This document shows, in pieces, positions 35,911 to 43,951 of a stretch of 64,000 nt of DNA; within the stretch, counting starts at the first letter, position 1, and each line of letters starts with the position of its first letter. The stretch lies in contig NZ_SUKC01000008.1 of the NCBI RefSeq assembly GCF_005047635.1, positions 124,001-188,000 on the forward strand. Direction: 5' to 3'. The notes beneath the pieces were generated by a model. The model had not been told where the DNA came from and did not search any database. It was given only the letters and a program-made list of their open reading frames with translations. This DNA comes from Arthrobacter sp. CAU 1506. GTDB taxonomy: Bacteria; Actinomycetota; Actinomycetes; Actinomycetales; Micrococcaceae. Both the position numbers and the translations under genes were made by a program.

Positions 35911-37686
35911 TTATTCGTCGAACCTAACGAGTTCCTTCATGTACGCCTGAGTGTGTTGGCCCCAATAACTGCGCAGGTCCTCGAACTCCTCGGGCTCGCG
36001 GTGGAGGTTCTCTGCCTTTGCGTAGGCGAGGAATAGCATGTCAAGTGCCATGGACGTGCGGCGAATGAGGTTGTGCATTTCGGCGGCGTCCTGCTCGTCG
36101 AACGGCTTGTCCGCTGTCTCTCGTAGCACATCGTAGATGTCGCGGATGAACGGGTGACGGTGATTCAGGCGGAGGATGGCCTTTGCATTTAGGTGGTCGA
36201 CAGTCATGAGTTCCTTGCCGGGCCAGTTGCCGTCGAGGATCGTCATCGAGTGCTGAGCAATATGTGCGCGGATCCCATCTGCCTTGTTGGCGTTAGCCTC
36301 CGTGTTGATCTCCAGTTCGTCGAGGATCTCGTCGATCTTCGCGCTTTCCTGCTCAAGGGTGAGATTCAAGCTGGCCTGTCCACGGGGCGCCGTCTGCTCG
36401 GCGCGATCGACTGCCTCCTGGACGGCTGGGTCACGGCCATCGACGCTCTCCGCCTGTTGTGTGATCCGGACTTCGTCCCAATGACGTCGGATCTCTTTAC
36501 GGGCCTGTGTTACCGGGCGCTTGAGCCATTCGCGGAGCGCGTTGCGGAGCTTGCTTACTGGCTCAGCGCCCCTCTTGACATGGCGAACCTGGAAGTACTC
36601 GTCGAGCTCAGCTGGGAACGAGACCTCAATACCGATGTAACGGTCGCCAACGGTCACGCCTCCGGTGAGCATTCGGGGAACGATGTCATAGTAGATCTCG
36701 CGGCCATTACGCATCATGCTAATGCGGCCTTCGTTGTCTTGATTGATCTGGAACTCGCGAATATCCCTGCCGTCGAGATCAGTTTCACCGCCCTTCCCCT
36801 TTTCGTGACGGAAAATCTCCGGGGCGATTGACACGCTGACGTGCACTTGGTGGTCGTCGATTGTGAGATCGGTCTCCTCGATAACCTTGCCCTTGAGGCT
36901 ATCGGGACCAAGCCCATCACGCATGCCATAGCGTGTCTGGATGCGAGGGTCGTCCAGCAGGAACAGCGGATCATGCAACGTTACTGGCTTTCCCGCTAGG
37001 ATGATGTTCAGGCCCTGATCGAGGAACTGACGGTAAGCTCGGGCGATAAATTTGCGCAGGTCCGCGATCTTGGTGTCGAGTGAGGCACCGTACGTGCCTC
37101 CGCTTGAGAGCCGGTCGATGTGCTGCCAGAGGACGAGGGTTCCGCTCTCGAAGGGCTCACCTTTAAAATCCTTCATCAAGTCGACGTATTCTTTCGGCCA
37201 GCCGCCTACCTCAACCGACCGAATTTCCGTCTGACTCCCGGCGCTGATCTCGTCTAGGTCCAGATAAGCAAGGTAGTAGGCATTGCTACCGGCGGCTTTG
37301 GCATAGACCTCGATGCGGGTGCCGACGCTAAGAGCAGCGAGTTTGAGGCCGACACCAAATCGGCCGAGACCTTTGCGCTGCCCGTAGCGGCTCGAGTAAC
37401 CCATCTTAAGGACCTTGGCGAGCACCGGAAGGTCTATACCGCGCCCGTTGTCGGCGAAGGCGATTTCCGTGATGTGCTTCCTGTCCTTGGAGTACATGGG
37501 TTCGATCCGGATGACCGTGGCGTTGGCCTCGATCGAGTTGTCGATCGGTTCGCCTACGGCCGCGGTGAGGTCGAAACCGGCGTCGCGCATGCTCTCCAGC
37601 GCCTTATCGACTTCGATGATAGGCGAGGTGCGGGCCGCATCGACAGTTGCGGAGGATGGTGCCTGGAAGATGGGGTTGGTAGTCAT
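35911..37686 (-). CDS. GHKL (Hsp90/MORC/MutL-like) ATPase
   Basis: 591 aa. The Bergerat ATP-binding fold is clear: EPIDNSIEA (46-54, with Glu46 and Asn50), FADNGRGID (78-85) and GLGRFGVGLK (106-115). The rest has mixed alpha/beta and a helical C-terminus without a recognised nuclease motif. AAAAGGAAC precedes the ATG at 37686; a long in-frame extension to 38052 is the antisense shadow of the GIY-YIG gene. Such ATPases act as conformational switches that clamp DNA or partner proteins. It is downstream of GIY-YIG and sigma-like genes on the same strand, suggesting a three-gene unit in which this protein is the switch and GIY-YIG the nuclease. Confidence 0.85.
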   Translation of the reverse strand: MTTNPIFQAPSSATVDAARTSPIIEVDKALESMRDAGFDLTAAVGEPIDNSIEANATVIRIEPMYSKDRKHITEIAFADNGRGIDLPVLAKVLKMGYSSRYGQRKGLGRFGVGLKLAALSVGTRIEVYAKAAGSNAYYLAYLDLDEISAGSQTEIRSVEVGGWPKEYVDLMKDFKGEPFESGTLVLWQHIDRLSSGGTYGASLDTKIADLRKFIARAYRQFLDQGLNIILAGKPVTLHDPLFLLDDPRIQTRYGMRDGLGPDSLKGKVIEETDLTIDDHQVHVSVSIAPEIFRHEKGKGGETDLDGRDIREFQINQDNEGRISMMRNGREIYYDIVPRMLTGGVTVGDRYIGIEVSFPAELDEYFQVRHVKRGAEPVSKLRNALREWLKRPVTQARKEIRRHWDEVRITQQAESVDGRDPAVQEAVDRAEQTAPRGQASLNLTLEQESAKIDEILDELEINTEANANKADGIRAHIAQHSMTILDGNWPGKELMTVDHLNAKAILRLNHRHPFIRDIYDVLRETADKPFDEQDAAEMHNLIRRTSMALDMLFLAYAKAENLHREPEEFEDLRSYWGQHTQAYMKELVRFDE

Positions 37687-37744
37687 GTTTTCGTTCCTTT
37701 TCTCTGCCGGGGAGGCGTTCGGCGGCCCGGGCGATATGGGTGAG

Positions 37745-38122
37745 TCAGGCGGGAATGGACGGGATGTCGAGGCGGTTGGAGCGCACGATACGGACGGTCT
37801 CGATGCAGAACGGGCAGGGCGGCTCGTGGATTGAAGGGCGCTGTGGGTGGATAAGATTGGAGGTTTGGTCGGCGAGAGCGTGGAACAGACAGCACTCCAT
37901 GGCGTAGGCGTTGTGTGCTGAGAAAACGACGTCGTAGGTGAAGTAGGCGTGTGGCCGGTTCTGGGAGTGCTCGAGCAGACGCCGGCGTAGGCTGGTGTCG
38001 CTTCGGCCCACATAGGCGGGAGTGCCGCGCGACCACAGGACGTAGGCGCCAATGACGCCCTCTGGGATGAGAGCGCGGATTAGCCATGGCCTGAGGGCAT
38101 ATCTGCGGGGTTTCATGCGCAC
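37745..38122 (-). CDS. GIY-YIG-like nuclease
   Basis: 125 aa. The two beta strands read GAYVLW and AYVGRS (variants of GIY and YIG), followed by LRRRLLEH with the catalytic Arg and Glu76 in AYAMECCLFHAL, the metal-binding Glu. A CPFC pair (102-105) near the C-terminus may bind zinc with other residues. It overlaps the sigma-like gene by 10 bases and lies 58 bases before the GHKL ATPase. Single-domain, so substrate choice must come from a partner. Likely DNA nuclease of a defence unit. Confidence 0.8.
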   Translation of the reverse strand: MRMKPRRYALRPWLIRALIPEGVIGAYVLWSRGTPAYVGRSDTSLRRRLLEHSQNRPHAYFTYDVVFSAHNAYAMECCLFHALADQTSNLIHPQRPSIHEPPCPFCIETVRIVRSNRLDIPSIPA

Positions 38123-38610
38123 GTCACCTCAGCTATGTAGCCGGCGAAGGCTGCACTTCGTGCACGCGAGATGCGCTCACGCATGCGCTTGACTGGAAGT
38201 CCGGCAGCGCAAGCGAGGGACTCGGCGTCGTGGCCCCGGGCAACGGCCTTGAGTAGTTGGCGTTGGTGCACGGTCAGGGACGGCGTGGAATCGAGCCAAT
38301 CGAGCAACTCGAACTCCGCGAGCGGGTCGTAGGCGCTGGCTGCCTCTGCCTCAGCGCGCTTGGCTGCATACAGGTCGGGATCGTCGAAGGAGACCAGACC
38401 TTGCCTGGCGCGGTCTTTGACGACTTTCAGCGCGTTGGCACGCGCGCTCCTGACCATGCGAAGAGGTTGGCTGGTCTTAGTATGGTTGCGAATCAGTTCG
38501 TCGAGCGCACGGTCGATGCGGTCGAGTTCGACGGTGTCGAGAGACGCACGTGTGACTTCGGATTGCTGCTGGAGGGTGCTCACAGCAGACTGGATTTCCA
38601 AGCTCATCAT
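38113..38610 (-). CDS. Sigma-region-4-like helix-turn-helix protein
   Basis: 165 aa. A helical N-terminal half leads into LTVHQRQLLKAVARGHDAESLACAAGLPVKRMRERISRARS in two adjoining stretches (about 114-153), which has the rhythm of a sigma-70 region 4 or LuxR-type helix-turn-helix. No region 2 is visible, so it is not a full sigma factor. Weak ribosome site at the ATG. First gene of the sigma-like/GIY-YIG/GHKL unit, overlapping the nuclease by 10 bases; it may regulate the unit or guide it to DNA. Confidence 0.7.
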   Translation of the reverse strand: MMSLEIQSAVSTLQQQSEVTRASLDTVELDRIDRALDELIRNHTKTSQPLRMVRSARANALKVVKDRARQGLVSFDDPDLYAAKRAEAEAASAYDPLAEFELLDWLDSTPSLTVHQRQLLKAVARGHDAESLACAAGLPVKRMRERISRARSAAFAGYIAEVTCA

Positions 38611-39058
38611 TTGTTGTACCTACGTATCTGACGGTGGGGCCTTCGGCCTCACGGTCGGTAGATGGACATGAAGAATATTCAGTTGTAGGGCACTAGCATA
38701 ATCGTGACCACAGACATCCGCTAGGTGCCACAAGGAAACGGATCCTCAATAGTTAAGGGGGGCTAAGTGGGTCACTTGTTGCGCTCCGGGTCATAGCGTT
38801 CTCCCCCTTCGGGCTCAGCAACAAACCGATCGCGCCCGTGGAATTCTTGCATACCCTGAACAACCATGGTGGTTCCTAGAAGCGCTTCTGTGTCAGTCAG
38901 AACTGCAGTTGCGGCCGTATCGTGCGGACGATTTTCCGGTTGACGAGGCCGAGGTCTGCTACTTCCTCGCAGCGCCCGCGCCAAGCTGTGAAGGTCTTCC
39001 GGTGCAAGGCTTCAAAGTGCTCTATGCGATTTTGGTACTCCCATTGAGTGATTTTGCA
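38611..39058. other. 448-base region without a confident gene
   Basis: A 70-codon minus-strand frame (38772-38984) ends in a protein-like GGERYDPERNK but has an improbable Arg/Pro-rich start and no ribosome site, so it may be a remnant. The region probably holds the promoter of the sigma-like gene. Confidence 0.4.
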
Positions 39059-40123
39059 TCATTGGCCTGCCTGGACAGCGGCATTCGCATCCGGCGCGGG
39101 CGGGGGTCCATCCTCCGTGGCCTGCCAACCGCTTGCGCAGTAACGATGGAACTCCATCACGTCCTCAAGTAGCTGGATGGCTTCGTTTAACGACCGTCCC
39201 GTGTGAGGGCTCGTTGAGTAGGATGTCATTAGGTTTGAGTGCGGGTATCGTTGATGCCTTCTCCAGGCCATACCTAGATGGTTTATGGCATCCCATCCGA
39301 AAAGCTCCGCCTTCCGCGACGATTCCGGCTCCTCCTGGTACATCGTCCGGAACCCTGCCTGGACTATGGCGAGCGCTCCTGCGATCGCGTCGGAGCCTTC
39401 AAACACGCACAATCCGTCATTCTCTGCTCGGACGGCTATTTCCGTCTTGGAAAGCACGGGTGTCGTGTCAGAGTGATGAGATTTCATCCATGCAAGCAGA
39501 ACTTCGGCGATGAACTGATGTCCTCGTGCAAGTAGATCTTGTGAATCCAGACAGAGCCAGTCCTGAACGTCTGATTTCATCATCACGCCTGGATAGCTCG
39601 TCCACAGGTGAAGTAGCCACGGAAACGTCTGCGGTCGGAAGGCGTGAGTGTTTTTTTCAGGGAGGGTCACGGTCTTCGGGGTTTTCGGCTCCGTTTCGTC
39701 CGTTTCAGTTCGGCGAGCATCCTTCGACAGATTTTCAGCATGCGCTTCTTCCCACGCCGCAAGTGTCGCCTTCAAGTCTCGCGGAGACGCAAAGCGCTTC
39801 CGGTCTCCCTTGAGGATGATCAGAAATGTCGGAACTCCGACTTCAGCTCCGGCTATCCATCCCCTGACTCGCTCCACTGCGGGGGAGGGATCTTGTCCGC
39901 TGGTCATGTTTTTGACCTGCGCATGTGCGACTCGTCCCGAAAGGGACCAAGAGTTTCCTAACTTATTGTATTCCTGCGGTCTCAGCGGAACCTGAATGTG
40001 GAGGTCTAGTCCATAATCGGATCCGGTTAGCGAGTTCACCACCGCGCCCATAAGGAGGAACTCTTTCAGAGTATCCACTTCTCCGATGTCGCCGCTATGC
40101 TTGAGCCGCTTCCTGATTGCCAT
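39059..40123 (-). CDS. DUF4365-like PD-(D/E)XK nuclease-domain protein
   Basis: 354 aa. The N-terminal 75 residues contain the restriction-endonuclease-fold pattern of DUF4365: GEVDTLKEF (Glu15, Glu21), SDYGLDLHIQ (Asp40) and AHAQVKNM (Gln69-Lys71). Residues 75-354 are mixed alpha/beta, including FPWLLHLWTSYPGVMM, not assigned. ATG 40123 is chosen over 40144 because GGAGG lies five bases upstream. DUF4365 proteins occur in defence loci as standalone nucleases. No partner gene is close on the same strand, so it may be a solitary system. Confidence 0.72.
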   Translation of the reverse strand: MAIRKRLKHSGDIGEVDTLKEFLLMGAVVNSLTGSDYGLDLHIQVPLRPQEYNKLGNSWSLSGRVAHAQVKNMTSGQDPSPAVERVRGWIAGAEVGVPTFLIILKGDRKRFASPRDLKATLAAWEEAHAENLSKDARRTETDETEPKTPKTVTLPEKNTHAFRPQTFPWLLHLWTSYPGVMMKSDVQDWLCLDSQDLLARGHQFIAEVLLAWMKSHHSDTTPVLSKTEIAVRAENDGLCVFEGSDAIAGALAIVQAGFRTMYQEEPESSRKAELFGWDAINHLGMAWRRHQRYPHSNLMTSYSTSPHTGRSLNEAIQLLEDVMEFHRYCASGWQATEDGPPPAPDANAAVQAGQ

Positions 40124-40590
40124 CGGCGCCTCCGATCCCATCATTGGTCTCCATTCGTCCCCGCTGTAATTGTTGGTTTAGACTACCGTCCATATGGGAT
40201 TGGGCCTGTAAGTAGGCTTGCGAAGTGTTCTCACCGGATCTCCCGCAATCGCCAGGGCTGCGCCTGCGGTGGGCGAGAGAGCAAACTTACGCGTCGGATT
40301 GTGCGATCTAAAAGGCAGTTGAGGTAGCGCGAGACGTGTGCGCTGCCCGCTCCGTGCTGGCTCATAACCCAGACAAGATGACGACTTGCCGAGCCTGCCG
40401 AGAAGGGCAGGTCGCACGACTTATGGGCTGCCACGGGTATGTGTTACCGAAGCCGGTTGTTTCTGCAGGGATACAGGGAAACCGCAATGTTATCTCTAAA
40501 GTGCAGTAAGATTTAAAGCCGTTAACATTTTGACATTGTTCGTCTGACGGATATAGTCGAGTCTGACATGGTATACAGTGGGGAAATCTA
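40124..40590. other. 467-base intergenic region, promoter-bearing
   Basis: Divergent spacer between the nuclease and the small membrane protein. Open frames here are short and unconvincing. The right part is clearly more A+T-rich and holds a near-consensus promoter at 40530-40557. Confidence 0.5.
40530..40557 (+). promoter_or_regulatory. Near-consensus sigma-70 promoter
   Basis: TTGACA, 16-base spacer, TATAGT. A start near 40564 would give a leader of about 27 bases to the ATG at 40591, preceded by GGGGA. It is among the closest matches to consensus in the window. Confidence 0.65.
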
Positions 40591-41187
40591 ATGGCTTTTT
40601 GGCGTTATGGGCGGCGGATCTCCGATCTGGAGGCGCAGTTAGGTTTGCTGGCAGTGTCCTCTTCCCGGCCGCCAGCCTCGCAGCAAGCGAGCATCTCAAA
40701 GACCTCCATTTTATCGATCGTCGCGATTCTCATCTCAATCACAGCGGTTGTAGTTCCTTGGTTGCAAAATGACCAGCTAGCCAAGGAAACACTGGAGGCC
40801 GAGAGGCGAGCAGCTATCGGCCCTATTCTTAACGATGTTGCAATTGCAGAGAGAAAACTGTGGGCAGCAAAAGAGGCTTTGAGAGCAACGGTGGGCGGGA
40901 GTGATGCCGCCGTGAATGGTGCGCGGGCCATGGTCAGCGAAATGATGACCGAATACTTGGATGCTACATATCAAGTCGTACCACATGCGGAACTTGAGGA
41001 GCTTGTCTCAATGAACAACCTCACCAGAGCCTTGATGTTTGGCGATCCTAGCCAAGACGGTGCCGCTGGTACAGAGATTACCCAAGCTCAAATTGATCAG
41101 TATGAAGACGCTTCCTCTGCGTTCCAGCGGACGTTCAAGTGTTCGGTGAATCCGTCGGTAGAAGAGAAATGTCTACAGAAGAATTAG
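40591..41187 (+). CDS. Small single-pass membrane protein, hypothetical
   Basis: 198 aa. One membrane helix at about 39-58 (SILSIVAILISITAVVVPWL), short positively charged N-terminus (WRYGRRI) and a mostly helical C-terminal part rich in Ala/Glu, ending with two cysteines (FKCSVNP, EKCLQKN). Topology suggests N-terminus inside. A near-consensus promoter and GGGGA ribosome site precede it. Composition is A+T-richer than the catabolic genes. It sits alone between the DUF4365 gene and dndA. No recognised family; membrane proteins of this kind can be abortive-infection effectors, but nothing here proves it. Confidence 0.6.
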   Translation: MAFWRYGRRISDLEAQLGLLAVSSSRPPASQQASISKTSILSIVAILISITAVVVPWLQNDQLAKETLEAERRAAIGPILNDVAIAERKLWAAKEALRATVGGSDAAVNGARAMVSEMMTEYLDATYQVVPHAELEELVSMNNLTRALMFGDPSQDGAAGTEITQAQIDQYEDASSAFQRTFKCSVNPSVEEKCLQKN

Positions 41188-41516
41188 TTACGTTCTCATT
41201 CTCGACGAACCAAGGCCGGGGAATCACGACCTAGCTTATCTGCCTGGTGTCCTCCGCCCGATGTTCCTTCCTGCAATTTTCGTTTTGTGAAATGTGTCTG
41301 CACACCCGTGGTCTGCCCGGACGATGCGGCGCAGCTCTTGTACTGCGCGCAAATATATGCGATTCTAGCGGCTCTCCCTACCCCCGACCGGAAAAGCGCT
41401 GCTTGCCTGTAGGGCTCCCAGCATCAATATGGAAGTTCTAAGGGGCCGATTGTGCTGTTGGCCCCGCAAATCCCTGGCATGTCCCACAAGACGCTGCCCT
41501 GGCTCATGACTTACCA
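41188..41516. other. 329-base region without a gene
   Basis: Lies between the small membrane protein and the 3' end of dndA (convergent). No convincing open frame, repeat or strong hairpin is seen. Confidence 0.5.
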
Positions 41517-42704
41517 TTAGCGCTCCTGCAGAGCGCGGAGGCGCCGCGCGATCTCCCTGTAGGGAAGCCCCGCCGTTCCCGGTCCCCAAGAAAGTCGGAG
41601 CGCTCTCTCCACTCTGACTTGAGCGAGCCCCGCTGCCGTCAAGACATGACTCGGTTCGTAAGCTTGTGACGTGCAAGCTGAGCCGTTCGACAAGGCGACA
41701 ATATCCTTGAGCGCCACGATGGCGGCCTCCGAATCGACGCCAGGGATGGAGACGTTGAGCGTACTAGCAACCGTCCGATTCGGATCACCATTCACTTCGG
41801 CGCCCAGCGGGGCCAAAACTGTTAGGAGTTCTTCCTTGATCTCCATAGCCGCTTGCGATCGGTGCTCCGATTCTCTCAGCGCCAATGTGGACGCTGTTCC
41901 CATCCCGGCAATGAGAGGCACAGGAAGGGTCCCAGGGCGAAGGCCGCGTTCCTGCCCGCCGCCGAACATGAGCGGTGTGAGGGGGATCCTTTTGTAACCC
42001 CGCCGCCGGCAAATGAGTGCGCCGACGCCTTTGGGGCCGCCAATCTTGTGCCCAGAAACCGCCAGGAGATCGATACGCGGGTTCCTGAGCGGCTCAATCA
42101 GCTTGCCGAACGCTTGGGCGGCATCCACATGAAAGTATGCGTCGTGGCCCGACATCACCCTGCCGATTTCCGGAATCGGTTGGATTACTCCGGTTTCGTT
42201 GTTGACGGCCATCACAGACACCAGCAATGTGTCGGGACGCAGCGCGTCCGCGACAGCTTCGGGTGAAACCCATCCGCCCTCGGTGGGGGGCAGCAGCTCG
42301 ACTTCGAATCCCCGTGCCTGGAGAATTTCAAGAGGCTCCAGAACCGCCTTGTGCTCGATCTGCGTGGAGATGACATGGCGCTTGCCGCTGGCCTCGCCGT
42401 GTGCGGCTAGCCCTAAGATTGCTAAGTTGTCGCTCTCGGTGGCACCGCTGGTGAAGATGACCTCGTCGACCTGAGCGGCTACCACGGCCGCTACCTCGCC
42501 CCGCGCCTGTTTGACGCGCTCTTTAGCCCGCTGTCCGTAGGAATGCGTCCGACTGCCGGCATTGCCGAACTCGGACGCCATGTAAGTCATCACCTCTTCC
42601 GCCACGCGAGGATCTACGGGCGTGGTGGCGTTGAAGTCCAAGTAGACCGGCATTCCTGGTGTAAGGGGTCTCTCGGCGTTGGGATCGGAGTTCGTTACGC
42701 TCAT
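41517..42704 (-). CDS. dndA: Cysteine desulfurase of the phosphorothioation system
   Basis: 395-aa PLP enzyme (IscS/NifS fold) that takes sulfur from cysteine for DNA phosphorothioation. PLP Lys220 lies in SGHKIGGPKG, His118 in TQIEHKAVLE, and the persulfide Cys344 in SNGSACTSQAYEPSHVL; LRPGTLPV is the usual substrate-binding loop. ATG 42704 gives the normal start (PVYLDFNATTP near residue 20); the longer frame runs antisense into the dndB promoter. Divergent from dndB-E with a 92-base spacer containing a 24-base palindrome, the classical dnd arrangement. It could be a general IscS, but this placement supports DndA. Confidence 0.92.
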   Translation of the reverse strand: MSVTNSDPNAERPLTPGMPVYLDFNATTPVDPRVAEEVMTYMASEFGNAGSRTHSYGQRAKERVKQARGEVAAVVAAQVDEVIFTSGATESDNLAILGLAAHGEASGKRHVISTQIEHKAVLEPLEILQARGFEVELLPPTEGGWVSPEAVADALRPDTLLVSVMAVNNETGVIQPIPEIGRVMSGHDAYFHVDAAQAFGKLIEPLRNPRIDLLAVSGHKIGGPKGVGALICRRRGYKRIPLTPLMFGGGQERGLRPGTLPVPLIAGMGTASTLALRESEHRSQAAMEIKEELLTVLAPLGAEVNGDPNRTVASTLNVSIPGVDSEAAIVALKDIVALSNGSACTSQAYEPSHVLTAAGLAQVRVERALRLSWGPGTAGLPYREIARRLRALQER

Positions 42705-42757
42705 ATCTGCTAGCCTAACCCAGCGTATGGAGTCGTGTTTGGAGAAAAGTGGCGTGT

Positions 42758-42781
42758 TGTTTGGATGTAGACATCCAAACA
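42758..42781. promoter_or_regulatory. 24-base palindromic operator between dndA and dndB
   Basis: Arms TGTTTGGATGT / ACATCCAAACA separated by AG. An additional half-site TGTTTGGA lies at 42736-42743, 22 bases (about two helical turns) upstream on the same face. It covers the region between the divergent dnd starts and ends 15 bases before the dndB ATG. Likely bound by DndB or another dnd repressor. Confidence 0.7.
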
Positions 42782-42796
42782 TGATTGAATCGGAAC

Positions 42797-43951
42797 ATGC
42801 CACAAAAGAGGTCGATCCCTCCAATTCCGGGCGGCGGAGTCTCAAGCGCCAAGTCTGGCGAGTTCGAATATGCCTTTCCTGCCATCCGCGGCGTCCAGGC
42901 GGGGCACGAGTACTACGTGACTATGTGCCCCCTGCGAATCGTCCCCCGCCTCTTCCTATATAATGAGGAGGAGTTGCCCCCGGAGATGCGCGCGCAGCGT
43001 TCCCTCAATAAAGCGCGGGTGCCTGAGATGGCGCGCTACATCGTGGAGAATCCGGACAGCTATATCTTCTCAGCGCTGACCGCCTCGGTGAACGCTGACG
43101 TGCGCTTTGAATCGCCGCTAGGGGACACCGGCCCTGCGGAGCGGGTCGGTACGCTGACGATCCCCATGTCAGCCACTTTTATAATCAACGACGGGCAGCA
43201 CCGCCGAGCTGCCATTCAACAGGCTCTAACCGAGAATCCCGCTCTCGGTGACGAGACAATCGCCATAGTCATGTTCATTGACGTCGGCCTCAACCGTTGT
43301 CAACAAATGTTTGCTGACCTGAATCGCTACGCCATTCGCCCAGCAAAGTCGATCGGCGTACTCTACGATCATCGTGACCCGATGGCGGCCATCTCGAGGC
43401 TTGTCGTCTCCCAAAACCCGCTCCTCAGCGACTTGACCGAGATGGAGAGCAGCAACTTGGCGCCCCGCTCGCGGAAGCTGTTCACGTTATCTGCGCTGCA
43501 CACAGCGACGAGTGCCCTGCTAAATGAGGTCAAGACAAACTCATTGACTGAACGCGTCGACCTTGCAACCGAGTTCTGGCGCATCGTCGCTGGCCAGTTC
43601 TCGGTGTGGCAGCAGGTCTACCGAGGTGAAGTCACGGCTGGTGAAGTTCGTCAAGACTTCATCCACACCCACAGCATCGCGCTGCACGCCCTGGGCCGAG
43701 TGGGCAACACCCTGCTCCGCGAGAGTCCCATCCCATACGCCTGGGAGGAGCGTTTGGGGAAACTGCGCACCATCGACTGGCACCGCAACAACGCTGATAC
43801 TTGGGAAGGCCGCGCGACTACCGCCGGCAAGGTCAGCAAAAGCCGCACCAACGTGGAACTTACCACCGCATACATTCGAACCGTGCTTGGGATGCCGCTC
43901 CCTCCCGACGAACAGCGCGCAGAGGATGCTTTTACCCGAGGAGAGAAATGA
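42797..43951 (+). CDS. dndB: DNA sulfur modification protein DndB
   Basis: 384-aa DGQHR-type protein: FIINDGQHRRAAIQQAL carries the signature motif and MFADLNRYAIRPAKSIGVLYDHRD is the conserved following block. DndB is not needed for modification but tunes its level and is reported to repress dnd transcription. ATG 42797 is used rather than TTG 42785; neither has a strong ribosome site. It overlaps dndC by 4 bases. Its own operator candidate is just upstream. Confidence 0.92.
   Translation: MPQKRSIPPIPGGGVSSAKSGEFEYAFPAIRGVQAGHEYYVTMCPLRIVPRLFLYNEEELPPEMRAQRSLNKARVPEMARYIVENPDSYIFSALTASVNADVRFESPLGDTGPAERVGTLTIPMSATFIINDGQHRRAAIQQALTENPALGDETIAIVMFIDVGLNRCQQMFADLNRYAIRPAKSIGVLYDHRDPMAAISRLVVSQNPLLSDLTEMESSNLAPRSRKLFTLSALHTATSALLNEVKTNSLTERVDLATEFWRIVAGQFSVWQQVYRGEVTAGEVRQDFIHTHSIALHALGRVGNTLLRESPIPYAWEERLGKLRTIDWHRNNADTWEGRATTAGKVSKSRTNVELTTAYIRTVLGMPLPPDEQRAEDAFTRGEK

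Noticed and set aside
37687-38052. N-terminal extension of the GHKL ATPase
   Set aside because: The added residues are Ser/Pro/Thr-rich and antisense-like over the GIY-YIG gene, while a good ribosome site precedes ATG 37686.
38772-38984. 70-codon minus-strand frame
   Set aside because: The last third looks protein-like, but the Arg/Pro-rich start and absence of a ribosome site make a real gene doubtful.
40178-40434. Minus-strand short frames before the small membrane protein
   Set aside because: Two overlapping frames compete, neither has a ribosome site, and no domain was recognised.
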